DNA of 64,000 bases from Halorhabdus sp. BNX81 (GTDB taxonomy: Archaea; Halobacteriota; Halobacteria; Halobacteriales; Haloarculaceae): the NCBI RefSeq assembly GCF_029229925.1, contig NZ_CP107254.1, positions 1,054,001 to 1,118,000 on the forward strand, read 5' to 3'. A program made the position numbers and the translations under genes. Every line of letters begins with the position of its first letter. Position 1 is the stretch's first letter. The notes under the pieces were generated by a model. That model searched no databases, was not told where the DNA came from, and worked only from the letters and a program-made list of their open reading frames with translations. This document shows positions 15,466 to 24,486 of the stretch, piece after piece.

Positions 15466-16431
15466 TTACTCTTCGACGTCGAGCTCTTCGGCCAGTTCGT
15501 CGGCGTCGACGTCAGCGTCCTCCAGGGCGTCCTCGAGGTCGCCGCCACCGCCGCCCATGCCGGGCATCATGCCGCCCATGCCGCCCATCATGCCGCCGCC
15601 CTCGCCGAGGGTCTCCTGAACGATAACGCGATCGACGCCGAGCAGTTCGACGAACTGCTGGGCGATCTGCTGTTTCTGGAACATCCACTGCTGGTTCATC
15701 GAGAGCTGCGGCGTGGCCTCGATGTACAGCGTGTCCTTCTCGACTTCAACGGTCTCGGTGACCGGGCCGTCATCCTCGTCGTCCCCTTCCTCCGCAGCTT
15801 CTTCGAGGTCGTCGGCCTCCTCGACGATCTCCTCTTCCTCCTCGACGTCGGTCTCGAACCAGACGTCGAGGTCCATGCCGAGCATGGTGTCGAGCAGGCT
15901 CGATGCCTGTTCTTCGCGGTCGTCGACCGTGTCGAGGATCTCGTAGTCGTACTCGATGTCCTCGCCGGCCAGCGGGTGGTTGAAGTCGACGCGGGCCCGC
16001 CCGCCGATGATCGTCTCGACGTAGCCCTGTTCGCCATCGATGGTGACGGCCGCACCGGGATAGCGGTCGTCTTCCTCGATCTTGTTGGCGCTGATGGTCC
16101 GAACCTCCTCGTCGTCGTACTCGCCGAACGCGTCGGCAGCCGGGACGACGACGGATCCCTCGTCGCCTACTTCGCTGCCGACGATGTCGTCTTCGACGTC
16201 CGGGAAGATGTGGCCCTCGCCGAGGACGACCGTCCGTGGTTCGAACTCCTGGTCCTCGCCAACGCCCTCTTCGTCGGCGACTTCCTGGCTGGTCGTGTCG
16301 ACCAGGTCGCCCCCGTCGACGGTCCGGGCCGTGTAGGCGACTGTGACGAAGTCCCCGTCCTGGAGGCCGGTCGATTCGGCGTCGTGCTCAGCTTCGGTGT
16401 CGGCCTCGTCGGCCGCTGTATCGTCGCTCAT
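15466..16431 (-). CDS. FKBP-type peptidyl-prolyl isomerase, SlyD-like, with Met/Gly-rich tail
   Basis: The 321-residue protein starts with an acidic leader of about 20 residues, then an FKBP domain (DFVTVAYTARTVDGGDLVDTT, later EPRTVVLGEGHIFPDVEDDI) split by an insert-in-flap type domain with VDFNHPLAGEDIEYDYEI, as in SlyD. Such proteins isomerise proline bonds and act as chaperones. After a long Glu/Asp-rich linker there is an extra domain of about 80 residues, then a tail of Gly and Met (about residues 285-305) that resembles the GGM tails of chaperonins, then a last acidic helix. The tail is unusual for FKBPs. ATG at 16431 chosen; the reading frame continues upstream only as antisense of the CYTH gene. 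Confidence 0.82.
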   Translation of the reverse strand: MSDDTAADEADTEAEHDAESTGLQDGDFVTVAYTARTVDGGDLVDTTSQEVADEEGVGEDQEFEPRTVVLGEGHIFPDVEDDIVGSEVGDEGSVVVPAADAFGEYDDEEVRTISANKIEEDDRYPGAAVTIDGEQGYVETIIGGRARVDFNHPLAGEDIEYDYEILDTVDDREEQASSLLDTMLGMDLDVWFETDVEEEEEIVEEADDLEEAAEEGDDEDDGPVTETVEVEKDTLYIEATPQLSMNQQWMFQKQQIAQQFVELLGVDRVIVQETLGEGGGMMGGMGGMMPGMGGGGGDLEDALEDADVDADELAEELDVEE

Positions 16432-16542
16432 ACCCCAACCGACAGTCGTTTCGCTCTTAAGGACAACGTTTCCGACTCGTACCCGCGAGACAGTACATGC
16501 CGAGTCGAGTCGTTTTTGCCGGATGGAATCTTTCCCGGTGTC

Positions 16543-17085
16543 ATGTACGAGGTCGAACTCAAGGTCCCTGCCGACCACGGGAAAGTCAAGGAGCGACTTC
16601 TCGACGCCGAAGCCGATCCCCTCGGCACGATCCGACAGGTCGACACCTACTACAACGCCCCCCACCGGGACTTTGCGGCCACCGACGAGGCGCTCCGTAT
16701 CCGCCGCGAGCACGCCCACGGCGAGGTGACGGCGAAGATCACTTACAAGGGGCCGAAGGTCGACGGGGCGTCCAAGACTCGCGAAGAACACGAGACGAGT
16801 GTCGGCGACGGTGAGACGGCCGACGCCATCTTCCGCGGTCTCGGGTTCGAACCGGCCGCCACCGTCGAGAAACAACGACACCGGTACGCCCTCCGAAATT
16901 CTACCGTTACACTCGACGACGTGACCGATCTCGGCGAGTTTGTCGAAGTCGAAAGGGCTGTCGAGACGGACGCCGAAATCGAGGCGGCACGCGAGTCGGT
17001 AACGTCGTTGCTGTCGGATCTCGGTCTCGATCCTGCGGATAGCATCCGAACGTCGTACCTCGGTCTTCTGCTTGAGAATAACTAA
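16543..17085 (+). CDS. cyaB: CYTH-domain phosphatase/cyclase (class IV, CyaB-like)
   Basis: The 180-residue protein opens with the signature E-x-E-x-K (YEVELKV) and continues with TYYNAPHRDFAATDEALRIR and a late YLGLLLE, the pattern of the CYTH tunnel fold. Family members bind a triphosphate inside a barrel: some are adenylate cyclases of class IV, others hydrolyse thiamine triphosphate or inorganic triphosphate. The archaeal role is not settled. The ATG at 16543 sits in a 111-base spacer divergent from the FKBP gene. Confidence 0.82.
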   Translation: MYEVELKVPADHGKVKERLLDAEADPLGTIRQVDTYYNAPHRDFAATDEALRIRREHAHGEVTAKITYKGPKVDGASKTREEHETSVGDGETADAIFRGLGFEPAATVEKQRHRYALRNSTVTLDDVTDLGEFVEVERAVETDAEIEAARESVTSLLSDLGLDPADSIRTSYLGLLLENN

Positions 17086-17151
17086 TAGTAATCGTTTGGG
17101 GTCCAAAGGTTTCCGTAAGTTATAGACGATGGGGATGCCTACCCTCCACTA

Positions 17152-18354
17152 ATGAGTGAACGGAATATTCGGGTCACGCAGGCACGCGGGCAAGCGGTCG
17201 AAGATCAGCGGATCGAAGTCGTCGAACGAAAGGGGATCGGGCATCCCGACTCGATCTGTGACGGTCTCGCCGAGGCCGTTTCCCAGGCACTCGCGGGGGC
17301 GTATCTCGACCGCGTCGGGAAAGTACTGCACTACAACACCGACGAGACGCAACTCGTGGCCGGGACATCTGCCCCAGCGTTCGGCGGCGGCGAAGTCATC
17401 GAGCCCATCTATCTGCTGCTCGTCGGCCGTGCGACCAAGGAGTACCAGGGAACGCGTATTCCGACGGATACGATCGCGCTCGAAGCCGCCCGCGAGTACC
17501 TCGACGAGACGTTCCCACACCTCGATGTCGGCTCGGACGTGATCGTCGATGTCCGGCTGGGCGAGGGCAGCGGCGACTTACAGGAGGTCTTCGGCGAGGA
17601 CGGCGCAGTCCCGATGGCCAACGACACCTCGTACGGCGTGGGTCACGCCCCACTCACTGAAACAGAGCGGATCGTCCTCAACACCGAACGTCGCATCAAC
17701 GGCGAGTACACCGACGAGCACCCCGAAATCGGGCAGGACATCAAGGTCATGGGCAAGCGCGAGGGCGACGAGATCGACGTGACTGTCGCCGCCGCGACCG
17801 TCGACGCCCACGTCGACAACATCCACGAGTACCGCGACGCCGTCGAGGGTGTCCGGGAGTTCGTCGCCGACCTCGCGACGGAGTACACGGACCGGGACGT
17901 CAGGGTCCAGGTCAACACCGCCGACGACTACGAGGAGGGCGCGATCTACCTGACGACGACCGGGACCAGCGCCGAACAGGGCGACGACGGCTCGGTCGGC
18001 CGTGGCAACCGTGCGAACGGCCTCATCACGCCAAACCGGCCGATGAGCATGGAGGCGACCAGCGGGAAAAACCCCGTCAACCACATCGGGAAGATCTACA
18101 ACCTTCTCAGCACGGAGATCGCCGAGTCGGTCGTCGCGGAGGTCGAGGGCATCAGACAGTTGCAGGTCCGGCTGCTCAGCCAGATCGGCTCGCCGATCGA
18201 CGACCCCCACGTCGCCGACGCCACGATCGTCACCGAGGACGGCGTAGCTGTTAGCGAGGTCGAAGACGATGTGGCGGCGATCATCGACGACGAACTCGAA
18301 GACATCACGAGCGTCACCGAGCGCGTCATCGACGGCGAACTCTCGACGTTCTGA
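17152..18354 (+). CDS. mat: S-adenosylmethionine synthetase, archaeal type
   Basis: A 400-residue enzyme of the archaeal methionine adenosyltransferase family, which makes SAM from methionine and ATP. Family features seen are [20 protein letters not shown] near the N-terminus, [13 protein letters not shown], and [17 protein letters not shown] in the C-terminal third. The family is distinct from bacterial MetK. The gene follows the CYTH gene by 66 bases; an A+T-rich stretch there (gtaagttatag) could be its promoter. No SAM-responsive RNA element is visible. Confidence 0.95.
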   Translation: MSERNIRVTQARGQAVEDQRIEVVERKGIGHPDSICDGLAEAVSQALAGAYLDRVGKVLHYNTDETQLVAGTSAPAFGGGEVIEPIYLLLVGRATKEYQGTRIPTDTIALEAAREYLDETFPHLDVGSDVIVDVRLGEGSGDLQEVFGEDGAVPMANDTSYGVGHAPLTETERIVLNTERRINGEYTDEHPEIGQDIKVMGKREGDEIDVTVAAATVDAHVDNIHEYRDAVEGVREFVADLATEYTDRDVRVQVNTADDYEEGAIYLTTTGTSAEQGDDGSVGRGNRANGLITPNRPMSMEATSGKNPVNHIGKIYNLLSTEIAESVVAEVEGIRQLQVRLLSQIGSPIDDPHVADATIVTEDGVAVSEVEDDVAAIIDDELEDITSVTERVIDGELSTF

Positions 18355-18445
18355 GCGCAGGTTTGTCCCGTCAGACGGCTGGCGTCGGCTCACCCTCGAC
18401 CGTGTCGAAGCCTGTTTATCCCCCCATCGAGTAGCCGGAAGCCAG

Positions 18446-19696
18446 ATGCATCCGCCAGGAGCCGATGTCGTCGTTGTGCGCCACGGCGAAGTCGGCGTCA
18501 AGAGCGATCAGGTTCGGATGAAAATGGAGTTTCAACTCCAGGAAAACCTGAACGCCCTGCTCGCGGATCGCGACCTGCCGGGCGACACCGGCTGTGAGCG
18601 CAACCGGCTGTACATTCGGACCGAGGAATCCGCCGTCGAGGCCGCGACAGCAGCCGCTGTCGAGGCTCCCGGTGTCGTCTCCGCGAGCCCAGCCGTCTCG
18701 GTCGAGCCGACGATGGATGGGATCACTGACGCGCTTGCGGCGGCTGCGCGGGCCTGCCACGACGGCGGTCCCTTTGCCGTCCGCGCCCGCCGGGCCGGCA
18801 ACGCGGACACGCACGACTTTTCCAGTCGCGACCTCGAATCCGAGGGGGGCCAGGCGATCTGGGACGCGATCGCCGAGACGGGCGGGACACCCGAAGTCGA
18901 TCTGGACGATCCAGCGTTCACTGCCTTTGTCGACTGTCGGCCCGACGAGGCGTTCGTCTTCGTGGAAAAACGGGCTGGTCCGGGTGGCCTGCCGCTGGGG
19001 ACCCAGAAACCGCTGGTGGCGCTGGTCAGCGGCGGGATCGACTCGCCGGTCGCCGCCTGGCAGGCCATGACTCGCGGCGCACCGATCGTCCCCGTCTACG
19101 TCGATCTCGGTGCCTACGGCGGTGTCGACCACCGTGCCCGGGCAGAGACGACTGTCGGGGCGTTGGCCCGGCGCGCGCCGAACTTCGATCTCCGGCTCAG
19201 AGTGGTAGACGGCGGCGCGGCCGTCGAACAACTGGTCGAAGCGACCGACGACACCAGGATGCTATCCCTCCGGCGGTTCATGTACCGCGCTGCCGAGACG
19301 GTCGCCCGCGAGCACGACGCTGTCGGGATCGTCTCCGGCGAGGCGATCGGCCAGAAATCGAGTCAAACGACCGCCAACCTCGCGGCGACCGACGCTGTCA
19401 CCGACTTGCCGATCCATCGACCCTTGCTCACGATGGACAAGACCGACATCATCGAGGCCGCTCGCGACCTCGGGACCTATGATGACGCGACCGTCCCGGC
19501 CGGCTGTAACCGTGTCGCTCCCTCGCGCCCGGAGACGGCAGGAACGCCCGAGTCCGTGGCGTCGGCCGAACCCGAAGGGTTCCTGGCGATGGTTGAGTCC
19601 GCCGCTCGTGATCCGGCTGTCGTCGACGTTGTCAGCCAGTCCGCCAACTCGTCATCGACCACGCAGTCCGGCGAGCCGTCGGCGGCCGACCGGTGA
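18446..19696 (+). CDS. thiI: tRNA sulfurtransferase ThiI-like (THUMP plus PP-loop)
   Basis: The 416-residue protein has an N-terminal ferredoxin-like segment, a THUMP RNA-binding domain (about 60-175), and a PP-loop ATPase domain with SGGIDSP at 195-201. ThiI activates U8 of tRNA for 4-thiouridine; it also feeds sulfur to thiamine synthesis in bacteria. There is no C-terminal rhodanese domain, as usual in archaea. The ATG at 18446 is chosen: RHGEVGVKSDQVR follows at once, whereas the longer frame overlaps the SAM synthetase gene. GTTTATC at about 18412-18418 may be its TATA box. Confidence 0.9.
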   Translation: MHPPGADVVVVRHGEVGVKSDQVRMKMEFQLQENLNALLADRDLPGDTGCERNRLYIRTEESAVEAATAAAVEAPGVVSASPAVSVEPTMDGITDALAAAARACHDGGPFAVRARRAGNADTHDFSSRDLESEGGQAIWDAIAETGGTPEVDLDDPAFTAFVDCRPDEAFVFVEKRAGPGGLPLGTQKPLVALVSGGIDSPVAAWQAMTRGAPIVPVYVDLGAYGGVDHRARAETTVGALARRAPNFDLRLRVVDGGAAVEQLVEATDDTRMLSLRRFMYRAAETVAREHDAVGIVSGEAIGQKSSQTTANLAATDAVTDLPIHRPLLTMDKTDIIEAARDLGTYDDATVPAGCNRVAPSRPETAGTPESVASAEPEGFLAMVESAARDPAVVDVVSQSANSSSTTQSGEPSAADR

Positions 19697-19735
19697 CGAA
19701 ACCGCTTTGAGTCGCCCCATCGTTGTCCCGAGCGA

Positions 19736-20269
19736 ATGACTCGCGTCTGCCTCCTCGGGAGCGAGGACGTTTCACTCCGGCAGACGTTACTCGGCCACGA
19801 GACGGCCCGGGAGGCGCTCGCGACCTACGACCTCGCGGAGCCGTACCACAACGCCATCGAACTCGAGACGGTGAGTCTTGGCGCGGCCGTCGCGCTGTTG
19901 AACGATCTCAACTGGTATCTGGTCCGGTACGTCGATGCTGCGCTGGTCCGGGAGCCGAGCGTCAGCGAGAGGGAATGGCTCTCGCGGGAGCTCGCCACGG
20001 CGATTCGGGATGGGGATGTCGATCCCGACGCATCCGGACGATATCTCAAAGTGTATGGCGTCGAGGAACCGTCGTCGACCACTGCCAGGACAGCGGCTGA
20101 ACCCGATGGAAGCGACAGCGGCGACGAACAACAGCCAGACGACCCCTCACCACGACTCGTCGAACCGATGTACGTCACACGGACTGATGGGTCGATTCCG
20201 AGGTACGATCTTCGGGATGTCGAGGAAACTGTCGTCGTCCGTGTCTCCGAGCGGGAGTTCTCACGGTGA
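19736..20269 (+). CDS. haloarchaeal conserved protein (probably DUF5804)
   Basis: A 177-residue acidic soluble protein. A compact N-terminal part (MTRVCLLGSEDVSLRQTLLG, later GAAVALLNDLNWYLVRYVDAAL) is followed by a low-complexity linker rich in Asp, Ser and Gln near 110-135, and then a short C-terminal beta segment. It resembles haloarchaeal proteins grouped as DUF5804, though I am only moderately sure of that label. No catalytic motif is evident. It begins 39 bases after thiI and may share its transcript. Confidence 0.55.
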   Translation: MTRVCLLGSEDVSLRQTLLGHETAREALATYDLAEPYHNAIELETVSLGAAVALLNDLNWYLVRYVDAALVREPSVSEREWLSRELATAIRDGDVDPDASGRYLKVYGVEEPSSTTARTAAEPDGSDSGDEQQPDDPSPRLVEPMYVTRTDGSIPRYDLRDVEETVVVRVSEREFSR

Positions 20270-20297
20270 GACGCGGTGCCCCTTCCGGGAGGGGCCC

Positions 20298-20711
20298 TCA
20301 GTTCGACGTGTATATTTCCGGCTGCCCCGTTCGGCCCTGGGTCGCGGTCGCAATTCGCTCCGCCAGCCGACTGTATTGTCCGCTTTCGGCCCCTTTCAGG
20401 AAATAGTCGGTCACGTCTTGGGCCATCGCTGCGCTGGCGACTTCATCGTCCCCCTTCCCAGTGAACAGGATGAACGGAAGTTCGGGATAGTCGTTCCGAA
20501 CCGACTCCAGCAGCTCCAGGCCGTTCATCTCGGGCATGTCGTAATCGCTGACGACGCAGTCGATCGATCCCGTTTTCAGACGCTCGATGGCCGCACGTGG
20601 ATTCGTTTCCGCAACTGTCTCGAATCGCTCGTTTGTCTCTTCCAGTAGCGATGCCGTAAGCGTCACAAGATCCGGATCGTCGTCGACACATAGAACGGTG
20701 ATCTGGCCCAT
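20298..20711 (-). CDS. stand-alone response regulator receiver domain
   Basis: A 137-residue CheY-like receiver: VLCVDDDPD gives the acidic pair, VSDYDMPEMNG holds the phosphorylated Asp, and the later FTGKGDDE supplies Thr and Lys. There is no output domain, so it should signal by binding another protein. The sequence style matches receivers fused to haloarchaeal sensor kinases, such as the one at 35356. ATG at 20711 is preferred over one 7 codons upstream. The partner kinase is not adjacent. Confidence 0.85.
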   Translation of the reverse strand: MGQITVLCVDDDPDLVTLTASLLEETNERFETVAETNPRAAIERLKTGSIDCVVSDYDMPEMNGLELLESVRNDYPELPFILFTGKGDDEVASAAMAQDVTDYFLKGAESGQYSRLAERIATATQGRTGQPEIYTSN

Positions 20712-20802
20712 CCCTATCTCGACGAATGTCACATTCCCTCATAAACTCTGGCGCGGATTTACACGGCGAGAAAACGCAGACGGCGACGCGATTATTTGAT
20801 AG

Positions 20803-21711
20803 TTAGTCGAACAGACCGGTTGAAAGATATCGTTCGCCACTGTCCCAGAAGACGGTCACGACCAGGGGCGGTTCAGCGGCGTCAGGTTCGGCCCGTTCCG
20901 CGGCGACTTCCCGGGCGATGACGCCCATCGCGCCGCTGGACTGGCCGACGAGCAATCCTTCCGCACGGGCAAGGCGTCGACATTCCGCTTCTGCATCCGC
21001 GAGTTCGATCGTCCGGACCTCGTCGATCACGTCCCGATCCAGGTTCTCGCTGATGAACCCCGGCCCCATGCCCTGGAAGTCGTCCGAGCCCGATTCGCCT
21101 GTCGAGAGGACCGCGTTCTCGGCGGGTTCGACGCCGATCACGTCCACATCCGGGAATTCCTCACGAAGCCGCCGGGCTGTCCCGCTGATCGTCCCGCCAG
21201 TGCCCACGCCGGCGACGAACGCGTCGATTTCCCGATCACCAACCTGTTCGAGAATTTCGGGCCCTGTTGTCTCGTAGTGTGCCTGGGGGTTCGCGGGGTT
21301 CTCGAACTGCCGGAGCTGGACCATCCCCTCATCGGCTTCGAGTGCATCAGCCCGATCCCGGGCGTCGGTCATGTCGCCCTCGATCAGTTCCAGATCTGCC
21401 CCGTAGGCTTCCATCAGCCGGCGGCGCTCGACGGACATGTCCGCTGGCATGACGATGGTCACGTCGTACCCCTTCGCGGCCGCGACCAGCGAGATGCCGA
21501 TGCCGGTGTTCCCGCTGGTCGGCTCGACGATCCGGTCACCTGGAGAGAGGTCACCGTCGCGTTCGGCGGCCTCGATCATCCCGAGTGCGGGGCGGTCCTT
21601 CGCCGACCCGCCGGGGTTGAACGATTCGACCTTGGCGGCGACGGTCGCGCCCGGTGGCGAGTCGATCTCGACCAGCGGCGAGCCGATCGTCTCGAGAATG
21701 CTATCGTCCAT
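20803..21711 (-). CDS. cysK: cysteine synthase (O-acetylserine sulfhydrylase family)
   Basis: The 302-residue PLP enzyme carries the PLP lysine Lys38 in GGSAKDRPA, the substrate loop EPTSGNTGIG, and a glycine-rich phosphate loop (GVGTGGTISG). It makes cysteine from O-acetylserine and sulfide. The last 20 residues read VTVFWDSGERYLSTGLF, the usual C-terminus of this family. Cystathionine beta-synthase is a related alternative, but the length without a CBS pair favours cysteine synthase. It diverges from a thioredoxin gene. Confidence 0.92.
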   Translation of the reverse strand: MDDSILETIGSPLVEIDSPPGATVAAKVESFNPGGSAKDRPALGMIEAAERDGDLSPGDRIVEPTSGNTGIGISLVAAAKGYDVTIVMPADMSVERRRLMEAYGADLELIEGDMTDARDRADALEADEGMVQLRQFENPANPQAHYETTGPEILEQVGDREIDAFVAGVGTGGTISGTARRLREEFPDVDVIGVEPAENAVLSTGESGSDDFQGMGPGFISENLDRDVIDEVRTIELADAEAECRRLARAEGLLVGQSSGAMGVIAREVAAERAEPDAAEPPLVVTVFWDSGERYLSTGLFD

Positions 21712-21828
21712 TGTGCCCGGATTCGACGCCCGGGAGTAAACACCCGGCGGTCACCGGCAGGTCGTGCCGGTGTCGACACTGCCTCCCCAAGCGGTGCTGT
21801 TATTCAGCGTCGACCCCTGGATCGAACA

Positions 21829-22203
21829 ATGATACTCGAAACGATGGAACCCAATCCGGTCTGGAACGCCGACGCCCACGCCGACACGGTCGAGACGCTC
21901 GGCGATTTCGCGGACGCGACGTTCAAAATCTGGGGCGCGGACTGGTGTGGCGACTGCCGCTCGCAGCTCCCCGACTTTGCCGCTGCGCTGGACGCGGCGG
22001 AGATTCCTGATGATCACGTCGAGCACTATCCCGTCGACCGCGACAAACAGGGTGACGGCGTCGATGCATACGGGATCGAGTACATCCCGACTGTTGTCGT
22101 CGAGCGCGACGGCGAGGAACTCGCCCGCTTCGTCGAGGCGGAGCGTGAACCGATCGCCGTCTATCTGGCAACTCAGCTCGAATCGGCCGAATCGACCGCC
22201 TGA
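21829..22203 (+). CDS. thioredoxin-like protein (CGDC active site)
   Basis: A 124-residue thioredoxin fold with active site WCGDC, later IPTVVVERDGEEL holding the cis-proline. Unlike classic thioredoxin (WCGPC) it has Gly-Asp between the cysteines, which will shift its redox potential. It is likely a thiol-disulfide reductase in the cytoplasm. The divergent cysteine synthase suggests a link to sulfur chemistry (inference). TTATTC at about 21800 is a plausible TATA box. It ends 7 bases from the convergent YyaL-like gene, itself a thioredoxin-fold protein. Confidence 0.85.
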   Translation: MILETMEPNPVWNADAHADTVETLGDFADATFKIWGADWCGDCRSQLPDFAAALDAAEIPDDHVEHYPVDRDKQGDGVDAYGIEYIPTVVVERDGEELARFVEAEREPIAVYLATQLESAESTA

Positions 22204-22210
22204 ATCGCAC

Positions 22211-24364
22211 TCAGGGGCCGCTGTCGAACCACGCCAGGGCGTCCTCGACGTCCTGTTGGGGCTGCGAACACGTGAACTCCCGGCAGGCGTAGATCGTCGG
22301 TCCGCCGTCGGCCGCCCGCCCGGCGAAGATCGGCGGCGCGTCCTCGAGCCCGAACTGGTCTAGCCACTCCGCTAGCCCGGCTTCGGTCGCCGGTCGACGA
22401 GCGAGTACGCGAGCGGGGAGGTACACCTCTCCGACGCGTTCGCGCCACTCTGCCGGGATCTCATCGGCGGCGATCGTCAGTTCGGTCGAGCCGTGCTGGT
22501 CGCGATCACTTCCCAGCACCAGCGACGCGTGCTGGAGCGCGTCGGCGGCGATAGCACTGTGGTGTGTTTCCAGGACCGCACCCGCGACCGCTCCGAACCG
22601 ATCGTGCGGGACAAATTCGTCGAGCGTGACGAGCACGTCGACAGCCACGCCGGCGCTGGAGGGTGTCGAGCGGTCCGTCAGCTCCTGGGGGCGAGCAAGC
22701 AGGTCCGTCCCGGCGTCGCTTCCAGCTTCCTCGGTGAAATACAGCGTTCCCGCATCCTCGTCGAAGAATCGCGTCGCTATCTCTTCGGCGAGATCCAGCG
22801 CGAACGCGAGCTGATCGGGATCGCCACTCGCCTGATAGCAGTCGAGTGCGCCCCGAGCGAGGAAGGCGTAATCTTCGAGGTACCCCTCAACGCGGACGTC
22901 ACCGTCGATATATCGACGCTTGAGGAGGCCGCTATCCTCGTCCCAGAGCGTCTCCCGGACGAATTCCAGGGCATCGACGGCGCGATCCAGGTGATCCGCT
23001 TCGAGCGCGAGCGATCCTTCGGCGAGCGCGGAGATGGCCAGCCCGTTCCACCCCGCGAGGATCTTCTCGTCGCGCGGCGGTCGGGTGCGCTCCGACCGCG
23101 CGTCGAACAGCTGCTCGCGTGCCCGCTCAAGTCGGTCCCGGACGTCATCGACTTCGAGCCCCGACTGGGCGGCCAGTTCGTCCACGCTCGCGGCGATCGT
23201 CAGGACAGTCTGACCGTCCTCGAAATTGCCGTCCTCGGTGATCCCGTAGCGGTCGAGGACGAGCGAGACGTCAGTTTCGTCCGCGACAGCCGCCCGGACC
23301 TCCTCGGGTGTCCAGACGTAGAACTTCCCCTCCTCGCCCTCGCTGCGGGCGTCGAGCGTGCTGTAGAATCCGCCCTCGGGATGGCCGAGTTCGCGCTCGA
23401 GGAAGTCGAACGTCTCGCCGGCGACGCGGGCGTAGCGCTCGTCGCCGGTCACCCGATAGCCCTCGATGAGCGCCCGCGGGATCTCGGCGTTGTCATAGAG
23501 CATCTTCTCGAAGTGCGGCACAGTCCAGGATCGATCGGTCGCGTACCGATGGAACCCGCCGCCGACGTGATCGTAGAGGCCGCCGTCGACCATCGCGTCC
23601 AGGCTCTCGGTGAGGACGGCCCGGTATTCGCCGGGGTCAGCGCCGTCGCCGTCAGCACTGCGTTCACTGCCGAACCTGGCGTCGGCGCGCAACAACAGCT
23701 GCAGGCGGCCGGGCTGGGGGAACTTCGGCCCACCGGAGCCAAAGCCGCCCTGTTCCCGATCGGCGGTGCGGACGGCCGCGTCAGCGCCCGCACGGAGTAG
23801 TTCGTCGCTCCGAACGTCGCTGGGATCGGCTGGAGTGGGCGTCCCTTCGAGTTCGCCGCTGATGGCATCAGCCCACTGATCGGCCCGCTGTTCGATTCCG
23901 TCGCGATCGTTCTCCCAGGTTTCCTTGAGGTCTTCGAGCAGGTCGGCGAATCTGGGCCGGCCACCACGGGAATCCGGTGGAAAGTAGGTGCCGACGTAAA
24001 ACGGACGGCCATCCGGCGTCAGCCACACCGAGAGGGGCCAGCCGCCCTGCTGGCCGAGTAGCTGGGCCAGCGTCTGGTAGATCCGGTCGACGTCCGGGCG
24101 CTCCTCGCGGTCGACCTTGATTGGGACGAAGTTCTCGTTGAGGACGGCTGCCGTCGCTTCGTCCTCGAAACTCTCCTCGGCCATGACGTGACACCAGTGA
24201 CAGGCGGCATAGCCGATCGACAGGAAGATGGGCTTGTCCTCGTCCTCGGCGGTCGAGAGTGCTGTCTCGTCCCAGGGTTGCCAGTGAACCGGATTGTCGG
24301 CGTGTGCCTGCAGATACGGGCTCCCCTCCGCAGCAAGTCGGTTACGATCGGTCGGATCGGTCAT
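22211..24364 (-). CDS. thioredoxin-domain protein, YyaL/SSP411 family (DUF255)
   Basis: The 717-residue protein begins with a DUF255 thioredoxin domain (NRLAAEGSPYLQAHADNPVHW, then ACHWCHVM with CHWC) and continues with a large alpha/alpha-barrel region that resembles N-acylglucosamine 2-epimerase folds (segments such as FEKMLYDNAEIPRAL and KILAGWNGLAISALAEG). The family is widespread, and its exact reaction is not established. It ends with CREFTCSQPQQ. The ATG at 24364 was chosen as MTDPTDRNRLA leads straight into the domain. Confidence 0.9.
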   Translation of the reverse strand: MTDPTDRNRLAAEGSPYLQAHADNPVHWQPWDETALSTAEDEDKPIFLSIGYAACHWCHVMAEESFEDEATAAVLNENFVPIKVDREERPDVDRIYQTLAQLLGQQGGWPLSVWLTPDGRPFYVGTYFPPDSRGGRPRFADLLEDLKETWENDRDGIEQRADQWADAISGELEGTPTPADPSDVRSDELLRAGADAAVRTADREQGGFGSGGPKFPQPGRLQLLLRADARFGSERSADGDGADPGEYRAVLTESLDAMVDGGLYDHVGGGFHRYATDRSWTVPHFEKMLYDNAEIPRALIEGYRVTGDERYARVAGETFDFLERELGHPEGGFYSTLDARSEGEEGKFYVWTPEEVRAAVADETDVSLVLDRYGITEDGNFEDGQTVLTIAASVDELAAQSGLEVDDVRDRLERAREQLFDARSERTRPPRDEKILAGWNGLAISALAEGSLALEADHLDRAVDALEFVRETLWDEDSGLLKRRYIDGDVRVEGYLEDYAFLARGALDCYQASGDPDQLAFALDLAEEIATRFFDEDAGTLYFTEEAGSDAGTDLLARPQELTDRSTPSSAGVAVDVLVTLDEFVPHDRFGAVAGAVLETHHSAIAADALQHASLVLGSDRDQHGSTELTIAADEIPAEWRERVGEVYLPARVLARRPATEAGLAEWLDQFGLEDAPPIFAGRAADGGPTIYACREFTCSQPQQDVEDALAWFDSGP

Positions 24365-24486
24365 ACCGGGGTTGGGAGTCCCGGCGGTAAAACCGTCGTG
24401 CAGGCGGCGATATGGACGCCATCTCCGTCCGGAGGGCTGTCCGGCAAAGAGCAACCTTTACACTCCCCTGGCGTGGCGATTCTCCC

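Noticed and set aside
15466-17106. A 546-codon minus-strand frame across the FKBP and CYTH genes
   Set aside because: Only the part from 16431 down is the FKBP gene. The rest is antisense of the CYTH gene, which has a clear ExExK start on the other strand.
17086-17151. Possible SAM riboswitch before the SAM synthetase gene
   Set aside because: The spacer is 66 bases, too short for a known SAM aptamer, and no stem pattern is visible.
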